Assembly: GCF_026153205.1 (NCBI RefSeq) | Contig: NZ_JAPFBW010000014.1 | Span: 62,001 to 126,000, forward strand | Length of the DNA: 64,000 bases | Direction of reading: 5' to 3' | Origin: Aquabacterium sp. A7-Y | Lineage (GTDB): Bacteria; Pseudomonadota; Gammaproteobacteria; Burkholderiales; Burkholderiaceae_C | Shown here: piece by piece, positions 32,673 through 44,595 of the stretch | Layout of the letters: each line of letters starts with the position of its first letter | How positions within the stretch are numbered: position 1 is the stretch's first letter | Position numbers and translations under genes: made by a program | The notes under the pieces: model-generated | Database searches by the model: none | Told to the model about the DNA's origin: nothing | Seen by the model: the letters and a program-made list of their open reading frames with translations, nothing else

Positions 32673-32957
32673 TTACCAGCGTTCAGGCACACGCCGCGCG
32701 GTGTGGAAAAGCCTCAGAACCTCGACTGTGTCGCGACGGACTCGGTACGGCACGATGAACCGGGTTTTCAGCACCACCAGTTCGCGCGTGCCTGCAACGC
32801 GTCCCGGACGCCCCAGCCCCGGCTGCTCGGCAAGCACCGCAACCGCCTGGAGCACTCGCGCCACGACAAGCCGTGCCGCCGCAGGATCATCGGCCGCGAT
32901 ATGGGCTGCGACTTCATCGAGGTTGCGCACTGCCTCGCGCAACCACCTAACCCGCAT
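32673..32957 (-). CDS. RelE/ParE-family toxin
   Basis: 94-aa toxin of the RelE/ParE superfamily: MRVRWLREAVRNLDEVAAHI, then a region with PGLGRPGRVAGTRELVV and IVPYRVRRDTVEVLRLFHTAR, the usual ParE C-terminal strands. By family it would target gyrase (ParE) or ribosome-bound mRNA (RelE); sequence alone does not decide, though the pairing with a ribbon-helix-helix antitoxin favours ParE-like. Its ATG overlaps the antitoxin gene by 11 bp. It lies 45 bp beyond the convergent metK terminator. Confidence 0.88.
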   Translation of the reverse strand: MRVRWLREAVRNLDEVAAHIAADDPAAARLVVARVLQAVAVLAEQPGLGRPGRVAGTRELVVLKTRFIVPYRVRRDTVEVLRLFHTARRVPERW

Positions 32958-33189
32958 CCACGCCCCACTTCTTGGCCAATGCTGCCACATCCTCTTCGCT
33001 GGCGAAATTGCCGGCATCCGCCTCGCGAAGAGCTGCATGAATCTCCGCGATCTGCCATTCGTTTTGCTCCACGAACTGGCGGATGGCTTCGGCGGCCAGG
33101 AAAGACTTGCTGCGCTGAGTGGATGCCGCAAGACGGTCGAGCCGCTCCTTGACTTCGTCTTCGAGTCGGATGGTCATGGTGGTAGACAT
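32947..33189 (-). CDS. Ribbon-helix-helix (CopG/ParD-like) antitoxin
   Basis: 80-aa antitoxin. The N-terminal MTIRLEDEVKERLDRLAAS is a typical ribbon-helix-helix DNA-binding start, and the acidic C-terminal half (EIHAALREADAGNFAS) would bind the toxin. It is translated first and overlaps the toxin gene by 11 bp, normal for type II pairs. It probably represses its own promoter at the GTACA boxes upstream. Confidence 0.88.
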   Translation of the reverse strand: MSTTMTIRLEDEVKERLDRLAASTQRSKSFLAAEAIRQFVEQNEWQIAEIHAALREADAGNFASEEDVAALAKKWGVDAG

Positions 33190-33194
33190 GGCAA

Positions 33195-33236
33195 GTACAG
33201 CGTGAAGGATGTACAGCGTGCTCGGATGTGTACATG
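33195..33236. promoter_or_regulatory. Candidate antitoxin operator: three GTACA boxes
   Basis: GTACAGCGTG occurs at 33195-33204 and again at 33211-33220; a third GTACA, part of the palindrome TGTACA, lies at 33229-33234. The starts are 16 and 19 bp apart, within 45 bp of the antitoxin ATG, the expected place for autoregulation. Confidence 0.45.
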
Positions 33237-33330
33237 CTACTACGCCGCGATATGGCGCGCCGGGAAAAGACCTTCACGCCGCATTCCGGTCACGCCGTGG
33301 CAGCCGGCGCCTGTCGAGCACCGCCCGAAC

Positions 33331-34110
33331 TCACCCGCGCGGCGTCAACAGCGCGGCCGCGACCTGGGCGAAACCCGCGCCTCGCTCGCGGGTGCAGACG
33401 TACTTCGGCAGGTGTCGCAGCGTTGGCAAGAAGCGGGCGATGTTCGCGACGCCAACACTGTGGACGAAACGCTCGAACATCACCTGGTCATTGGTCGAAT
33501 CGCCGACATAGACCCACCGGTCGAGCTCGGCCGGCAGGTCGATGCCCAGCAGCTCGCGCGCGATCCACACCGCGCCGGTCCACTTGTCGTGCTCGCCGAT
33601 CCAGCCGTTGATGTGGATGGAGCTGACGGTCGCCGTCAAACCCTCGGCCCGCATCAGTGCGACCACCTGCTCAATGCGCTGCGGAGGCAGTGGGTGGAAC
33701 TCGCTGTGGTCGATGGCGATGTCGGTCAGCCGGCCGGGACTGTCCGAGGCCAGGCACGCCCCCGGCACCTCGTCCAGCACCCGCTGCGCCACCTGCGCCA
33801 GGCGCCGCGCGTTGCGCTCGCGCGTCGCCTCGTCCTGCACGAACCAGCGACGCCCGTCGGGCAGCAAGGCCAGCGCCCCGTTCTCCGGCACGATGGCCGC
33901 CACCGGCCATGCACTCGCGAACGGCAGCGACCAGCCCATCGGTCGCCCGGTGATGGCGATCACCGGCAGGCCGGCGTCGCGCAGCGCGTGCAGCGCCGCG
34001 AGCGACTCGGGCTCGATCGCTCCGTCGCGTGTCAGCGTGTCGTCGATGTCGGTGAAGACACCCCGCACCGCCCGGCGCTCGCCGGGCGGCCACTCCGCCA
34101 GCGGCCGCAT
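33331..34110 (-). CDS. HAD-superfamily hydrolase (HAD-IIB, Cof/sugar-phosphatase-like)
   Basis: 259 aa. Motif I TDIDDTLTRDG supplies the nucleophile Asp21 and Asp23, motif II ITGRP follows, and motif III/IV is YVGDSTNDQVMF; the cap resembles C2B (Cof, mannosyl-3-phosphoglycerate or trehalose phosphatase type). The substrate is unknown. The ATG is 7 bp after prfC, so the two are probably co-transcribed. Confidence 0.82.
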   Translation of the reverse strand: MRPLAEWPPGERRAVRGVFTDIDDTLTRDGAIEPESLAALHALRDAGLPVIAITGRPMGWSLPFASAWPVAAIVPENGALALLPDGRRWFVQDEATRERNARRLAQVAQRVLDEVPGACLASDSPGRLTDIAIDHSEFHPLPPQRIEQVVALMRAEGLTATVSSIHINGWIGEHDKWTGAVWIARELLGIDLPAELDRWVYVGDSTNDQVMFERFVHSVGVANIARFLPTLRHLPKYVCTRERGAGFAQVAAALLTPRG

Positions 34111-34117
34111 GCCGGCC

Positions 34118-35719
<1,602 letters not shown>

Positions 35720-35860
35720 GAACAAATACTCCAGTCGAGCCGCCGGCGGTGAGCAACGGCTCACTCGGGCTCTGCAAGCGGCGCGGGGCCGCGGCGCGGG
35801 CGCGCAAAGCGGAATCGTACCGGTTTTGGGCCGGAAAAAGCGCCGTCCAGGCGCGAAACC

Positions 35861-35891
35861 CTGGCACAAGAGCCGCAACGCTGTCTACAAT
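35861..35891 (+). promoter_or_regulatory. Promoter of the ahcY operon
   Basis: TACAAT (35886-35891) with CTGGCA (35861-35866) at a 19-bp spacing. The predicted transcript start, near 35898, coincides with the 5' end of the SAH riboswitch, which supports the call. Confidence 0.55.
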
Positions 35892-35900
35892 TCATGCCTT

Positions 35901-36003
35901 CCGAGGAGCGTTGCAAGGCCCCCGCCGCCCTGGCCCCCGCCAGACCGCGGCCCGCGCGTGGCCCCAGGCTCGGAAGCTTCCTTTCTTTGCAACCGCGCTC
36001 ACC
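35901..36003 (+). ncRNA. SAH riboswitch
   Basis: Leader of ahcY matching the S-adenosylhomocysteine riboswitch: CCGAGGAGCGTTGCAA (35901-35916), CCAGGCTCGG (35964-35973) and CGCTCA (35996-36001). P1 pairs CCGAG with CTCGG, and the pseudoknot pairs GAGCG (35906-35910) with CGCTC (35996-36000). In the characterised class, SAH binding turns expression on, so AhcY and likely tlyA/metF rise when SAH accumulates. The ahcY ribosome site lies about 65 nt beyond. Confidence 0.92.
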
Positions 36004-36076
36004 CGCATGTGTCCTGCCGGGTGAGTCCGACCATCCATCCCCCAGTGCACGGCGGTTTTTCCTTCTGGAGAAACAC

Positions 36077-37522
<1,446 letters not shown>

Positions 37523-37547
37523 GCGGCAGCGCCGGCCGCACCCGCCC

Positions 37548-38315
37548 ATGCGCGCAGACCAGTTGCTCGTGAGCCAGGGCCTGGCGCCCAGCCGGTCGGC
37601 CGCCCAGCGGCTGATCGAGCGGGCCGCCGTGCAGTGGCAGGGCCCGCGCGGCTGGGTGCCGGTGCGCAAGGCCGGCGAGGACCTGCCGGAGGGCAGTGCG
37701 CTGCAGCTGCTGGACGACGCCGAGCTGCGTTTCGTCTCGCGCGGCGGGCTCAAGCTCGACGGCGCGCTCGCGCACACTGGGCTGGGCGTCGCCGGGCGCG
37801 ACTGTCTCGACGTCGGCCAGAGCACCGGGGGCTTCACCGACGTGCTGCTGCAGCGCGGCGCGGCCCGGGTGGTGGGTGTCGATGTCGGGCACGGCCAGCT
37901 GCATCCGCGCCTCAGGAACGACCCCCGCGTGTCGGCTTACGAGGGCGTCAACGCGAAGGACTGGTCGGACTCGCGCTTCGCCGAGGCGTGCCGGGGACAG
38001 CGCTTCGGCCTGATCGTCGCCGACCTGTCCTTCATCCCGCTGACCCGGGTGCTGCCCTCGCTGACCGACTGGCTGGCGCCGGGCGGCGATGCGCTGCTGC
38101 TGGTGAAGCCCCAGTTCGAAGTCGGCCCCGAGCATGTCGGCAAGGGCGGCCTGGTCAAGGACACGCGCCAGTACCCGCTGCTGGAGCAGCGCGTGCGAGC
38201 GGCGTGCGAGGCGCTCGGCTGGCAGGTGCGCGACTACTTCGACAGCCCGATCCAGGGCGGTGACGGCAACCGCGAATTTTTCGTCTGGGCCCGCGGCGCG
38301 GCGCCCGGCGCTTGA
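37548..38315 (+). CDS. tlyA: TlyA-family rRNA methyltransferase
   Basis: 255 aa with an N-terminal S4 RNA-binding domain (MRADQLLVSQGLAPSRSAAQRLIE) and an FtsJ-like SAM methyltransferase domain (SRGGLKLDGAL, DVGQSTGGFTDVLLQRGA, VADLSFIPL, LVKPQFE). Family members 2'-O-methylate cytidines in 16S/23S rRNA; some are annotated as hemolysins. It starts 25 bp after ahcY in the SAM-cycle operon, consistent with a SAM-using enzyme. Confidence 0.9.
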   Translation: MRADQLLVSQGLAPSRSAAQRLIERAAVQWQGPRGWVPVRKAGEDLPEGSALQLLDDAELRFVSRGGLKLDGALAHTGLGVAGRDCLDVGQSTGGFTDVLLQRGAARVVGVDVGHGQLHPRLRNDPRVSAYEGVNAKDWSDSRFAEACRGQRFGLIVADLSFIPLTRVLPSLTDWLAPGGDALLLVKPQFEVGPEHVGKGGLVKDTRQYPLLEQRVRAACEALGWQVRDYFDSPIQGGDGNREFFVWARGAAPGA

Positions 38316-38325
38316 GGAACCCATC

Positions 38326-39174
38326 ATGACGACGACCCCGAACCGCCTGCCGGTCAGCCTCGAATTCTTCCCGCCCAAGACCCCCGAGGGCGTGGACAAG
38401 CTGGCCGCCGTGCGCCAGAAGCTGTATGCGCTGCAGCCCGAGTACTGCTCGGTCACCTACGGCGCCGGCGGCTCGACCCAGGACGGCACGCTGCAGGCCG
38501 TGCGCGCCATCCTGAGCGAAGGCCACGACGCCGCGCCGCACTTCTCCTGCATCGGCGCGAGCAAGGACAGCATCCGCGAGAAGCTGCAGCAGTTCCGCCA
38601 GGAAGGCATACGCCGCATCGTCGCGCTGCGCGGCGACCTGCCCTCGGGCTACGGCGGCTTCGGGGAGTTCCGCTACGCCAGCGACCTGGTGGCCTTCATC
38701 CGCGCCGAGACCGGTTCGCACTTCCACATCGAGGTCGCGGCCTATCCCGAGGTCCACCCCCAGGCACGTTCGCCCGAGGCCGACCTGCAGGCCTTCGCCG
38801 CCAAGGTGCAGGCCGGCGCCGACGTCGCCATCACGCAGTATTTCTTCAACGCCGACGCCTACTTCCGCTTCGTCGACGAGGTGCGCGCGCTGGGCCTGGA
38901 CATCCCGGTGATCGCCGGCATCATGCCTATCACCAACTCGACCCAGCTGATGCGCTTCTCCGACACCTGCGGCGCCGAGATCCCGCGCTGGATCCGCAGC
39001 CGGCTGCAGGCCTTCGGCGACGACAAGGACTCGATCCAGGCCTTCGGCCTCGACGTCGTGACCGAGTTGTGCGAGCGGCTGCGCCGTGCCGGCGTGCCGG
39101 GACTGCACTTCTACACGATGAACCAGGCCGCCGCGACGACCGAAATCTGCCGCCGGCTCGGCCTCGCCGCCTAG
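38326..39174 (+). CDS. metF: 5,10-methylenetetrahydrofolate reductase
   Basis: FAD enzyme producing 5-methyl-THF, the methyl donor for remaking methionine from homocysteine. 282 aa TIM barrel: SLEFFPPKTPEG, the CSVTYGAGGST site, ALRGDLP, VAAYPEVHP, QYFFNADAYFRF and GIMPITN. The ATG has TGAGGAA ahead, 10 bp after tlyA. The ahcY-tlyA-metF order joins SAH disposal with methionine regeneration. Confidence 0.96.
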   Translation: MTTTPNRLPVSLEFFPPKTPEGVDKLAAVRQKLYALQPEYCSVTYGAGGSTQDGTLQAVRAILSEGHDAAPHFSCIGASKDSIREKLQQFRQEGIRRIVALRGDLPSGYGGFGEFRYASDLVAFIRAETGSHFHIEVAAYPEVHPQARSPEADLQAFAAKVQAGADVAITQYFFNADAYFRFVDEVRALGLDIPVIAGIMPITNSTQLMRFSDTCGAEIPRWIRSRLQAFGDDKDSIQAFGLDVVTELCERLRRAGVPGLHFYTMNQAAATTEICRRLGLAA

Positions 39175-39195
39175 GGCCCGTTAACAGGCCCTCAA

Positions 39196-39235
39196 CCGCA
39201 GGGGCGCCGCCCCTGCGGCAAGCCTGCGCTCAGGC
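39196..39235 (+). terminator. Tandem hairpins after metF
   Basis: A 9-bp stem (39196-39204 with 39210-39218) and a 5-bp stem (39222-39226 with 39231-39235) followed by a short AGGTTT. Plausibly ends the ahcY-tlyA-metF transcript. Confidence 0.5.
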
Positions 39236-39258
39236 AGGTTTCAACCGCAGCGGCGAGA

Positions 39259-40041
39259 ATGGGCGGTTTCCCCGACTGCCCGATGTCCGCCTTCGCTTTT
39301 GTCCGCGCCACTGTCCGCCACCCGGAATTCCGCCGCGGCGCGCTCGACATGCTGAACCTCTCGCTGGGCATCGCGGCCTGGGGGCTGGTGACCGGTGTCG
39401 CGATGGTCAAGAGCGGCCTGTCCGTCCCGCTGGCCGTGCTGATGTCGCTGCTGGTGTTCGCCGGCAGCGCCCAGCTGACCGCGCTCCCGCTGATCGCCTC
39501 GGGCGCCCCGATCTGGGTGGTGTGGGCCACCGCGACCTGCGTCAACCTGCGTTTCGTGATCTTCAGCGCGATGTGGCGGCCCTATTTCGCCCATCTGCCA
39601 CGCTGGGCGCGCTGCCTGGCGGGCTATTGCAGCGGCGACCTCAACTACGTGATGTTCCTCAAGCGCTTTCCCGATGGCCGGCCGCAACCCGAGCAGCTGC
39701 CCTATTTCAGCGGTGGCGTCGCGATCAACTGGCTGGCCTGGCAGAGCGCCTCGATGGCCGGCATCGCGCTGGCCAACGTGATCCCGGTCGAGTGGGGACT
39801 GGGTTTTGCCGGCGTGCTGGCGTTGCTGGGCATCACCTGCTCGATGCTGCAGGACAAGGCCACCTGGCTCGCGGCCGGCACGGCCGTTGCGGCCGCGGTC
39901 GCCGCGTATGCGCTGCCGCTCAAGCTCAACATCGTGGTCGCGATCGCCGCCGCGGTGGCGGTCGGCCTCGGGATCGAGGCCGTGGAGCAGGCACAGCGGC
40001 GCGCCCGGGCCGAGCGTGGCGGGCAGGGAGAACAGGCATGA
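39259..40041 (+). CDS. azlC: AzlC family branched-chain amino acid exporter subunit
   Basis: Multi-pass inner-membrane protein (260 aa) of the AzlC/YgaZ family that exports branched-chain amino acids with AzlD. Visible features: GIAAWGLVTGVAMVKSGLS, the FAGSAQLTALPL motif characteristic of the family, and several further membrane helices. The first ATG (39259) is used; a second at 39283 (MSAFAFVRATVRHPEF) fits as well. azlD follows after 28 bp. Confidence 0.88.
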   Translation: MGGFPDCPMSAFAFVRATVRHPEFRRGALDMLNLSLGIAAWGLVTGVAMVKSGLSVPLAVLMSLLVFAGSAQLTALPLIASGAPIWVVWATATCVNLRFVIFSAMWRPYFAHLPRWARCLAGYCSGDLNYVMFLKRFPDGRPQPEQLPYFSGGVAINWLAWQSASMAGIALANVIPVEWGLGFAGVLALLGITCSMLQDKATWLAAGTAVAAAVAAYALPLKLNIVVAIAAAVAVGLGIEAVEQAQRRARAERGGQGEQA

Positions 40042-40069
40042 GCATGAGAGCCGCCGCGCGGTACCGGCC

Positions 40070-40399
40070 ATGAGCACCTGGGAGACCGTGCTCACCATCC
40101 TGGGGCTGACGCTGATCACCGTGCTCACCCGCAGCTTTTTCCTGCTCCCCAAGCGGGAGCTGCCGATGCCCGGCTGGCTCAAGCGCGGCCTGCGCTACGC
40201 GCCGCTGGCAGCGCTCGGGGCCGTCATCGCGCCCGAGGTGCTGATGAGCCAGGGCCATCTGATCACCACGCTGCAGGACGCCCGTCCCCCGGCCGTGCTG
40301 GCGGCGTGCGCCTACTTCTTCTGGCGCCGCGGCATCCTGGGCACCATCCTGGTCGGCATGGCGGTGTTCCTGCCGCTGCGCATCGGCCTCGGCTGGTGA
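40070..40399 (+). CDS. azlD: AzlD family branched-chain amino acid exporter subunit
   Basis: 109-aa small membrane partner of AzlC (AzlD/YgaH family): [42 protein letters not shown] is split by the loop that is conserved in the family, with four hydrophobic helices. It begins with ATG at 40070 right behind azlC. The pair is unrelated in function to the neighbouring pgk. Confidence 0.88.
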   Translation: MSTWETVLTILGLTLITVLTRSFFLLPKRELPMPGWLKRGLRYAPLAALGAVIAPEVLMSQGHLITTLQDARPPAVLAACAYFFWRRGILGTILVGMAVFLPLRIGLGW

Positions 40400-40526
40400 G
40401 GCCGGACCGCCCGTAACCACCGTGTGCCGGACGCGCCGGCGCGACACGGCACAATCCCTCTGTTTTGCCCGCCGCGGGCAGCCCCGCGGCGAGCGCCGGC
40501 TTCCTTTACGAAAACAGAGAACGACC

Positions 40527-41720
40527 ATGAACGTACTTCGCTTTTCCGATCTGATCGCGCAGGGCAAGGTCCGCGGCCGGCGCGTCTTCATTCGCGCCGA
40601 CCTCAACGTGCCGCAGGACGACGCGGGCAACATCACCGAAGACACCCGCATCCGCGCCTCGGTGCCGGCGATCCGCCAGGCGCTGGACGCCGGCGCCGCG
40701 GTGATGGTGACCTCGCACCTCGGCCGGCCGACCGAAGGCGAGTTCAAGCCCGAGGACTCGCTGGCCCCGGTCGCGAAACGCCTGGGCGAGCTGCTCGGCC
40801 GCGAGGTGCCGCTGGTGTCGAACTGGGTCGACGGCGTCGAGGTGCAGCCTGGCCAGGTGGTGCTGCTGGAGAACGTGCGCCTCAACAAGGGCGAGAAGAA
40901 AAACAGCGAGGAGCTGGCGCGCAAGCTGGCCGCGCTGTGCGACATCTTCGTGCACGACGCCTTCGGCACCGCGCACCGCGCCGAGGCCTCCACCTACGGC
41001 ATCGCCCAATACGCCCCGGTCGCCTGCGCCGGCCCGCTGCTGGCGGCCGAGATCGATGCGATCACCCGTGCGCTGCAGGCGCCAACGCGCCCGCTGGTTG
41101 CGATCGTCGCCGGCTCCAAGGTCTCGACCAAGCTGACCATCCTGCAGGCCCTGGCCCGGAACGTCGACCAGCTCATCGTCGGCGGCGGCATCGCCAACAC
41201 CTTCATGCTGGCCGCGGGCCTGCCGGTCGGCAAGTCGCTGGTCGAGGCCGACCTGGTCGACCAGGCCAAGGCCGTCATCGAGGCAATGAAAAAGCGCGGC
41301 GCCGACGTGCCCATCCCGGTCGACGTGGTGGTTGCCAAGGAGTTCAAGGCGGACGCGCCGGCCACCGTCAAGGCGGCGACCGAGGTCGCGCCCGACGAGA
41401 TGATCCTCGACATCGGCCCCCGCACCGCCGCGATGCTGGCCGACAAGCTCAAGGCCGCCGGCACCATCGTCTGGAACGGCCCGGTCGGCGTCTTCGAGTT
41501 CGACGCCTTCGCGCACGGCACCGAGACGATCGCGCGCGCCATCGCCGCATCGCCGGCCTTCTCGATCGCCGGCGGCGGCGACACCCTGGCAGCCATCGCC
41601 AAGTACGGCATCGAAAAGCAGGTCGGCTACATCTCGACCGGCGGCGGCGCCTTCCTCGAAATCCTGGAAGGCAAGACCCTGCCCGCCTTCGAGATCCTGC
41701 AGAAGCGCGCGGCCGGCTGA
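40527..41720 (+). CDS. pgk: Phosphoglycerate kinase
   Basis: Glycolytic kinase transferring phosphate from 1,3-bisphosphoglycerate to ADP. 397 aa with the N-domain substrate site [13 protein letters not shown] and [10 protein letters not shown], the hinge, and the nucleotide domain with GSKVSTKL and the GGGDTLAAI loop. The ATG start follows ACAGAGAACGACC; the longer frame upstream is not supported. A large terminator separates it from pyk. Confidence 0.96.
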   Translation: MNVLRFSDLIAQGKVRGRRVFIRADLNVPQDDAGNITEDTRIRASVPAIRQALDAGAAVMVTSHLGRPTEGEFKPEDSLAPVAKRLGELLGREVPLVSNWVDGVEVQPGQVVLLENVRLNKGEKKNSEELARKLAALCDIFVHDAFGTAHRAEASTYGIAQYAPVACAGPLLAAEIDAITRALQAPTRPLVAIVAGSKVSTKLTILQALARNVDQLIVGGGIANTFMLAAGLPVGKSLVEADLVDQAKAVIEAMKKRGADVPIPVDVVVAKEFKADAPATVKAATEVAPDEMILDIGPRTAAMLADKLKAAGTIVWNGPVGVFEFDAFAHGTETIARAIAASPAFSIAGGGDTLAAIAKYGIEKQVGYISTGGGAFLEILEGKTLPAFEILQKRAAG

Positions 41721-41735
41721 CCCCCAGCTCGCCAT

Positions 41736-41796
41736 CGGACCGGCCCTGCCGGTCGCCCCGCCCTCCGGCGGGGTGACCGCAGGGCCGTCCGCTTTT
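41736..41796 (+). terminator. Large intrinsic terminator of pgk
   Basis: A long nearly continuous hairpin: CGGAC-GGCCCTG-CGGTC pairs with GACCG-CAGGGCC-GTCCG around an inner CCCCGCC-CTCC-GGCGGGG stem-loop, then CTTTT. Strong Rho-independent shape 15 bp after the pgk stop. Confidence 0.85.
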
Positions 41797-41947
41797 GCAT
41801 CAGGGTCAACCCGCGTCGTGCCCGGACAACAGGCCAGGCCTGATACAAAAAAACCCGCCGCCTGCCCTCGGGCTTGTAACTCCCGGACGCGACTTACGGC
41901 AGATAATTGGAACAAAGTTACGAACCGACCCTCGGAGACACCCCCTC

Positions 41948-43381
41948 ATGTCGCGCGCTACCAAGATCGTCGCCACCCTCGGCCCCGCCTCGTCCACCCC
42001 CGAAGTCCTGGAGCGCATGATCGCCGCGGGGGTCGACGTGGTGCGGCTGAACTTCTCGCACGGCAAGGCGCAGGACCATGTCGACCGGGCCACGCTGGTG
42101 CGCGAGGCGGCCCAGCGGGCCGGCAAGCAGGTGGCCATCATGGCCGACCTGCAGGGCCCGAAGATCCGCGTCGGCAAGTTCGAAGGCGGCCGCACCTTCC
42201 TGGAGAACGGGCAGCCCTTCATCCTCGACGCCGGCCTGACGGAGCTGGGCAGCAACGAGCGCGTCGGCCTGGATTACAAGGCCCTGCCGCGCGACGTGAA
42301 GCCGGGCGACACCCTGCTGCTCAACGACGGCCTGATCGTGCTGACCGTGGACCGTGTGCAAGGCGAGGAGATCCACACCTTCGTCAAGATCGGCGGCGAG
42401 CTGTCCAACAACAAGGGCATCAACAAGCAGGGCGGCGGTCTGACCGCGCCGGCGCTGACCGCCAAGGACATGGAGGACATCAAGACCGCGATGAGCTTCC
42501 AGTGCGAGTACCTGGCGGTGTCCTTCCCGAAAAACGCCACCGACATGGAGATGGCCCGCCAGCTCGCCAACGTGGCCGGCGAGCCATGGCGCCACAAGCC
42601 GCACCTGATCGCCAAGATCGAGCGCAGCGAGGCGATCCCCGTGCTGGAACAGATCCTCAAGGCCAGCGACGGCATCATGGTCGCGCGCGGCGACCTGGCG
42701 GTGGAAGTCGGCAACGCGGCGGTGCCGGCGCTGCAGAAGCGCATGATCAAGATGGCCCGCGAGATGGACAAGGTGGTGATCACCGCGACCCAGATGATGG
42801 AGTCCATGATCGTCAACCCGGTGCCGACCCGTGCCGAGGTCAGCGACGTCGCCAATGCGGTGCTCGACGGCACCGACGCGGTGATGCTGAGCGCCGAGAC
42901 CGCTGCCGGCAAGTACCCGGTGGAGACCGTCGAGTACATGGCCGCGATCGCGCTGGAAGCCGAGCGCGCCGAGGACGTGACGCTGGACGCCGACTTCAAC
43001 AACAAGCACTTCGGCCGCATCGACCAGTCGATCGCGATGGGCGCGCTGTTCACCGCCCACCACCTCGGCTGCAAGGCCATCGTCGCGCTGACCGAGTCCG
43101 GCTCGACCGCGCTGTGGATGAGCCGCCACAAGATCCATGTGCCCATCTTCGGCCTGACCTCGCAGCCGCTGTCGCAGCGCAAGATGACGCTCTATCGCAA
43201 CGTGCGTCCCATCCTGATGCCGACCTACTCGGACCGGGACACCGCGCTCGCCAAGGCCGAGCTGCTGCTGGTCGAGCACGGCGTGCTCAAGCCGGGCGAT
43301 ACCTATGCCATCACCTGCGGCGAGCCAATGGGCTACCCGGGCGGCACCAACATGCTCAAGGTCTGCCGCGTCGGCGGCTGA
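41948..43381 (+). CDS. pyk: Pyruvate kinase
   Basis: Final glycolytic step, phosphoenolpyruvate plus ADP to pyruvate plus ATP. 477 aa: TKIVATLGPASSTPE, RLNFSHG, the MVARGDLAVEV segment and the ITATQMMESMI signature, then the C-terminal allosteric-type domain (SGSTALWMSRHK). The start is the ATG of MSRATKIVA; the frame upstream has no support. 227 bp separate it from pgk, with GATAAT (41902-41907) as a possible -10. Confidence 0.96.
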   Translation: MSRATKIVATLGPASSTPEVLERMIAAGVDVVRLNFSHGKAQDHVDRATLVREAAQRAGKQVAIMADLQGPKIRVGKFEGGRTFLENGQPFILDAGLTELGSNERVGLDYKALPRDVKPGDTLLLNDGLIVLTVDRVQGEEIHTFVKIGGELSNNKGINKQGGGLTAPALTAKDMEDIKTAMSFQCEYLAVSFPKNATDMEMARQLANVAGEPWRHKPHLIAKIERSEAIPVLEQILKASDGIMVARGDLAVEVGNAAVPALQKRMIKMAREMDKVVITATQMMESMIVNPVPTRAEVSDVANAVLDGTDAVMLSAETAAGKYPVETVEYMAAIALEAERAEDVTLDADFNNKHFGRIDQSIAMGALFTAHHLGCKAIVALTESGSTALWMSRHKIHVPIFGLTSQPLSQRKMTLYRNVRPILMPTYSDRDTALAKAELLLVEHGVLKPGDTYAITCGEPMGYPGGTNMLKVCRVGG

Positions 43382-43391
43382 AATCCGCCCT

Positions 43392-43413
43392 CAGGCCGGC
43401 GCGGGCCGGCCTG
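43392..43413. terminator. Hairpin between convergent pyk and the DUF481 gene
   Basis: A perfect 9-bp stem CAGGCCGGC/GCCGGCCTG (43392-43400 with 43405-43413), 4-nt loop, midway between two convergent stops; no U-run on either side. Confidence 0.45.
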
Positions 43414-43426
43414 CCGCACCGCTGGC

Positions 43427-44185
43427 TCAATCGATGCGCAGCGACACGCCGGTCAGGAACAGTGCGTCGCCGCGCTTCACGCCGTCGCCCGGATCGCTGT
43501 TGTAGCGATATGTCAGGCCGGCTGTGAGGCTGAGCCTCTCGGTCATCGCCACCGAGAGCCCCGAGTCGAACTCGGCGCGCCAGGTGCCCTGCTCCTCGAG
43601 ATTCGGCAAGACCATCAGCTTCTGGCGGAAGTTGGTCGAGTCGGTCAGGCGGAAGTTCGATTCCTCGGCCAGCACCAGCTCGGTTCGCCCGTAGCGCTCG
43701 CGTGTGCGGCCCTCGATCTCGACCGGATCCACATAGCGGTCCTCGCTGTAGCCCAGACCGGCCGACACGTCCCAGAAGCCCCGCTCCTGGCGTATCAGGT
43801 GATAGCCGACGCCGCTCGATGCCGCCCAGCGGTGCGCCAGGTTGGCGGGCCGGTCGCGCAGGTACTCGCCACGCCCGAAACCGAACCAGTCGCGCGTCAG
43901 GTCGCGGTTGTAGTCCGCGCCGGCGGCGGCCCGGTTGGCCGAGGTCTTGCCCTGGTTTTTCGCATACAGCGCGCGCGCCGTCAGGCTGAGCTTGTCATGG
44001 TCGGTGGCGCGCACGGTGTCCGCGGCGAGGTTGACGCTCGACGCGCGCGTGTTGCCCGAGGCGAAGCTGGCCGAGACGCCGAACAGGTGGCGCCATTGGC
44101 CGTCGGGTTTCACGGTGACCTGGGCCAGCGCCAGGCCGGGCGCCACCAGGGACGAGCAGAACAAGGCAAGCAGGGGAATACGCAT
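43427..44185 (-). CDS. DUF481 family outer-membrane protein
   Basis: 252 aa; signal peptide of about 21 residues (ending LALA), then a run of amphipathic beta-strands with alternating hydrophobic residues and a C-terminal TGVSLRID end, the pattern of the DUF481/YdiY family of outer-membrane barrels. FASGNTRASSVNLAADT is the typical DUF481 opening (GNT motif). The role is unknown. No clear ribosome site precedes the ATG. It is convergent with pyk. Confidence 0.82.
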   Translation of the reverse strand: MRIPLLALFCSSLVAPGLALAQVTVKPDGQWRHLFGVSASFASGNTRASSVNLAADTVRATDHDKLSLTARALYAKNQGKTSANRAAAGADYNRDLTRDWFGFGRGEYLRDRPANLAHRWAASSGVGYHLIRQERGFWDVSAGLGYSEDRYVDPVEIEGRTRERYGRTELVLAEESNFRLTDSTNFRQKLMVLPNLEEQGTWRAEFDSGLSVAMTERLSLTAGLTYRYNSDPGDGVKRGDALFLTGVSLRID

Positions 44186-44595
44186 GAGGCAACAACTGCA
44201 CAAGTGAAGAATCTCGGGACCGCCCAATCTAGGGGCCCCGCGCAGAAGCCGTGTAGCGATTCGTTTGGCCTTGTGAGCAAGTCCTCTCTTCAGCGCCGCT
44301 CGCGCACCGGCCGCGAGATGGGCACACCGCCATCCGCTGCTGCCTGGGCAGGATTCTGGCCTTTGCCTCGCGACCCGATGAAGTACGCGTTGTTTCTTCG
44401 TGCGTCGAACATTCTTTTGTCCCAGGCATCACCCGCCAGCCCGCGCCGGCACTGAGATGCCAACCGTCACGACTGGGCCCGGCGGCGCCGGTAGAATGCG
44501 CCCAATTACCTCGCGGTTTCACGGCGGCCCACTCTCCACAAGAACAGGGCCGCCGGAGGGCGCAGCACCGGTTATCAACTCCCAGGGGCCCCACC
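44186..44595. other. 410-bp intergenic region between the DUF481 gene and fba
   Basis: No convincing gene. A 122-codon minus-strand open frame here lacks a recognisable domain and a ribosome site. TAGAAT (44492-44497) about 100 bp before fba is a possible -10 box, without a good -35. The stretch 44380-44430 is AT-richer than the surroundings and could hold the promoter for the DUF481 gene. Confidence 0.4.

Noticed and set aside
35862-35877. A sigma-54-like TGGCAC box before ahcY
   Set aside because: After the 5-nt spacer the sequence is CCGC instead of TTGC, while TACAAT lies at the right distance from the riboswitch for a sigma-70 start.
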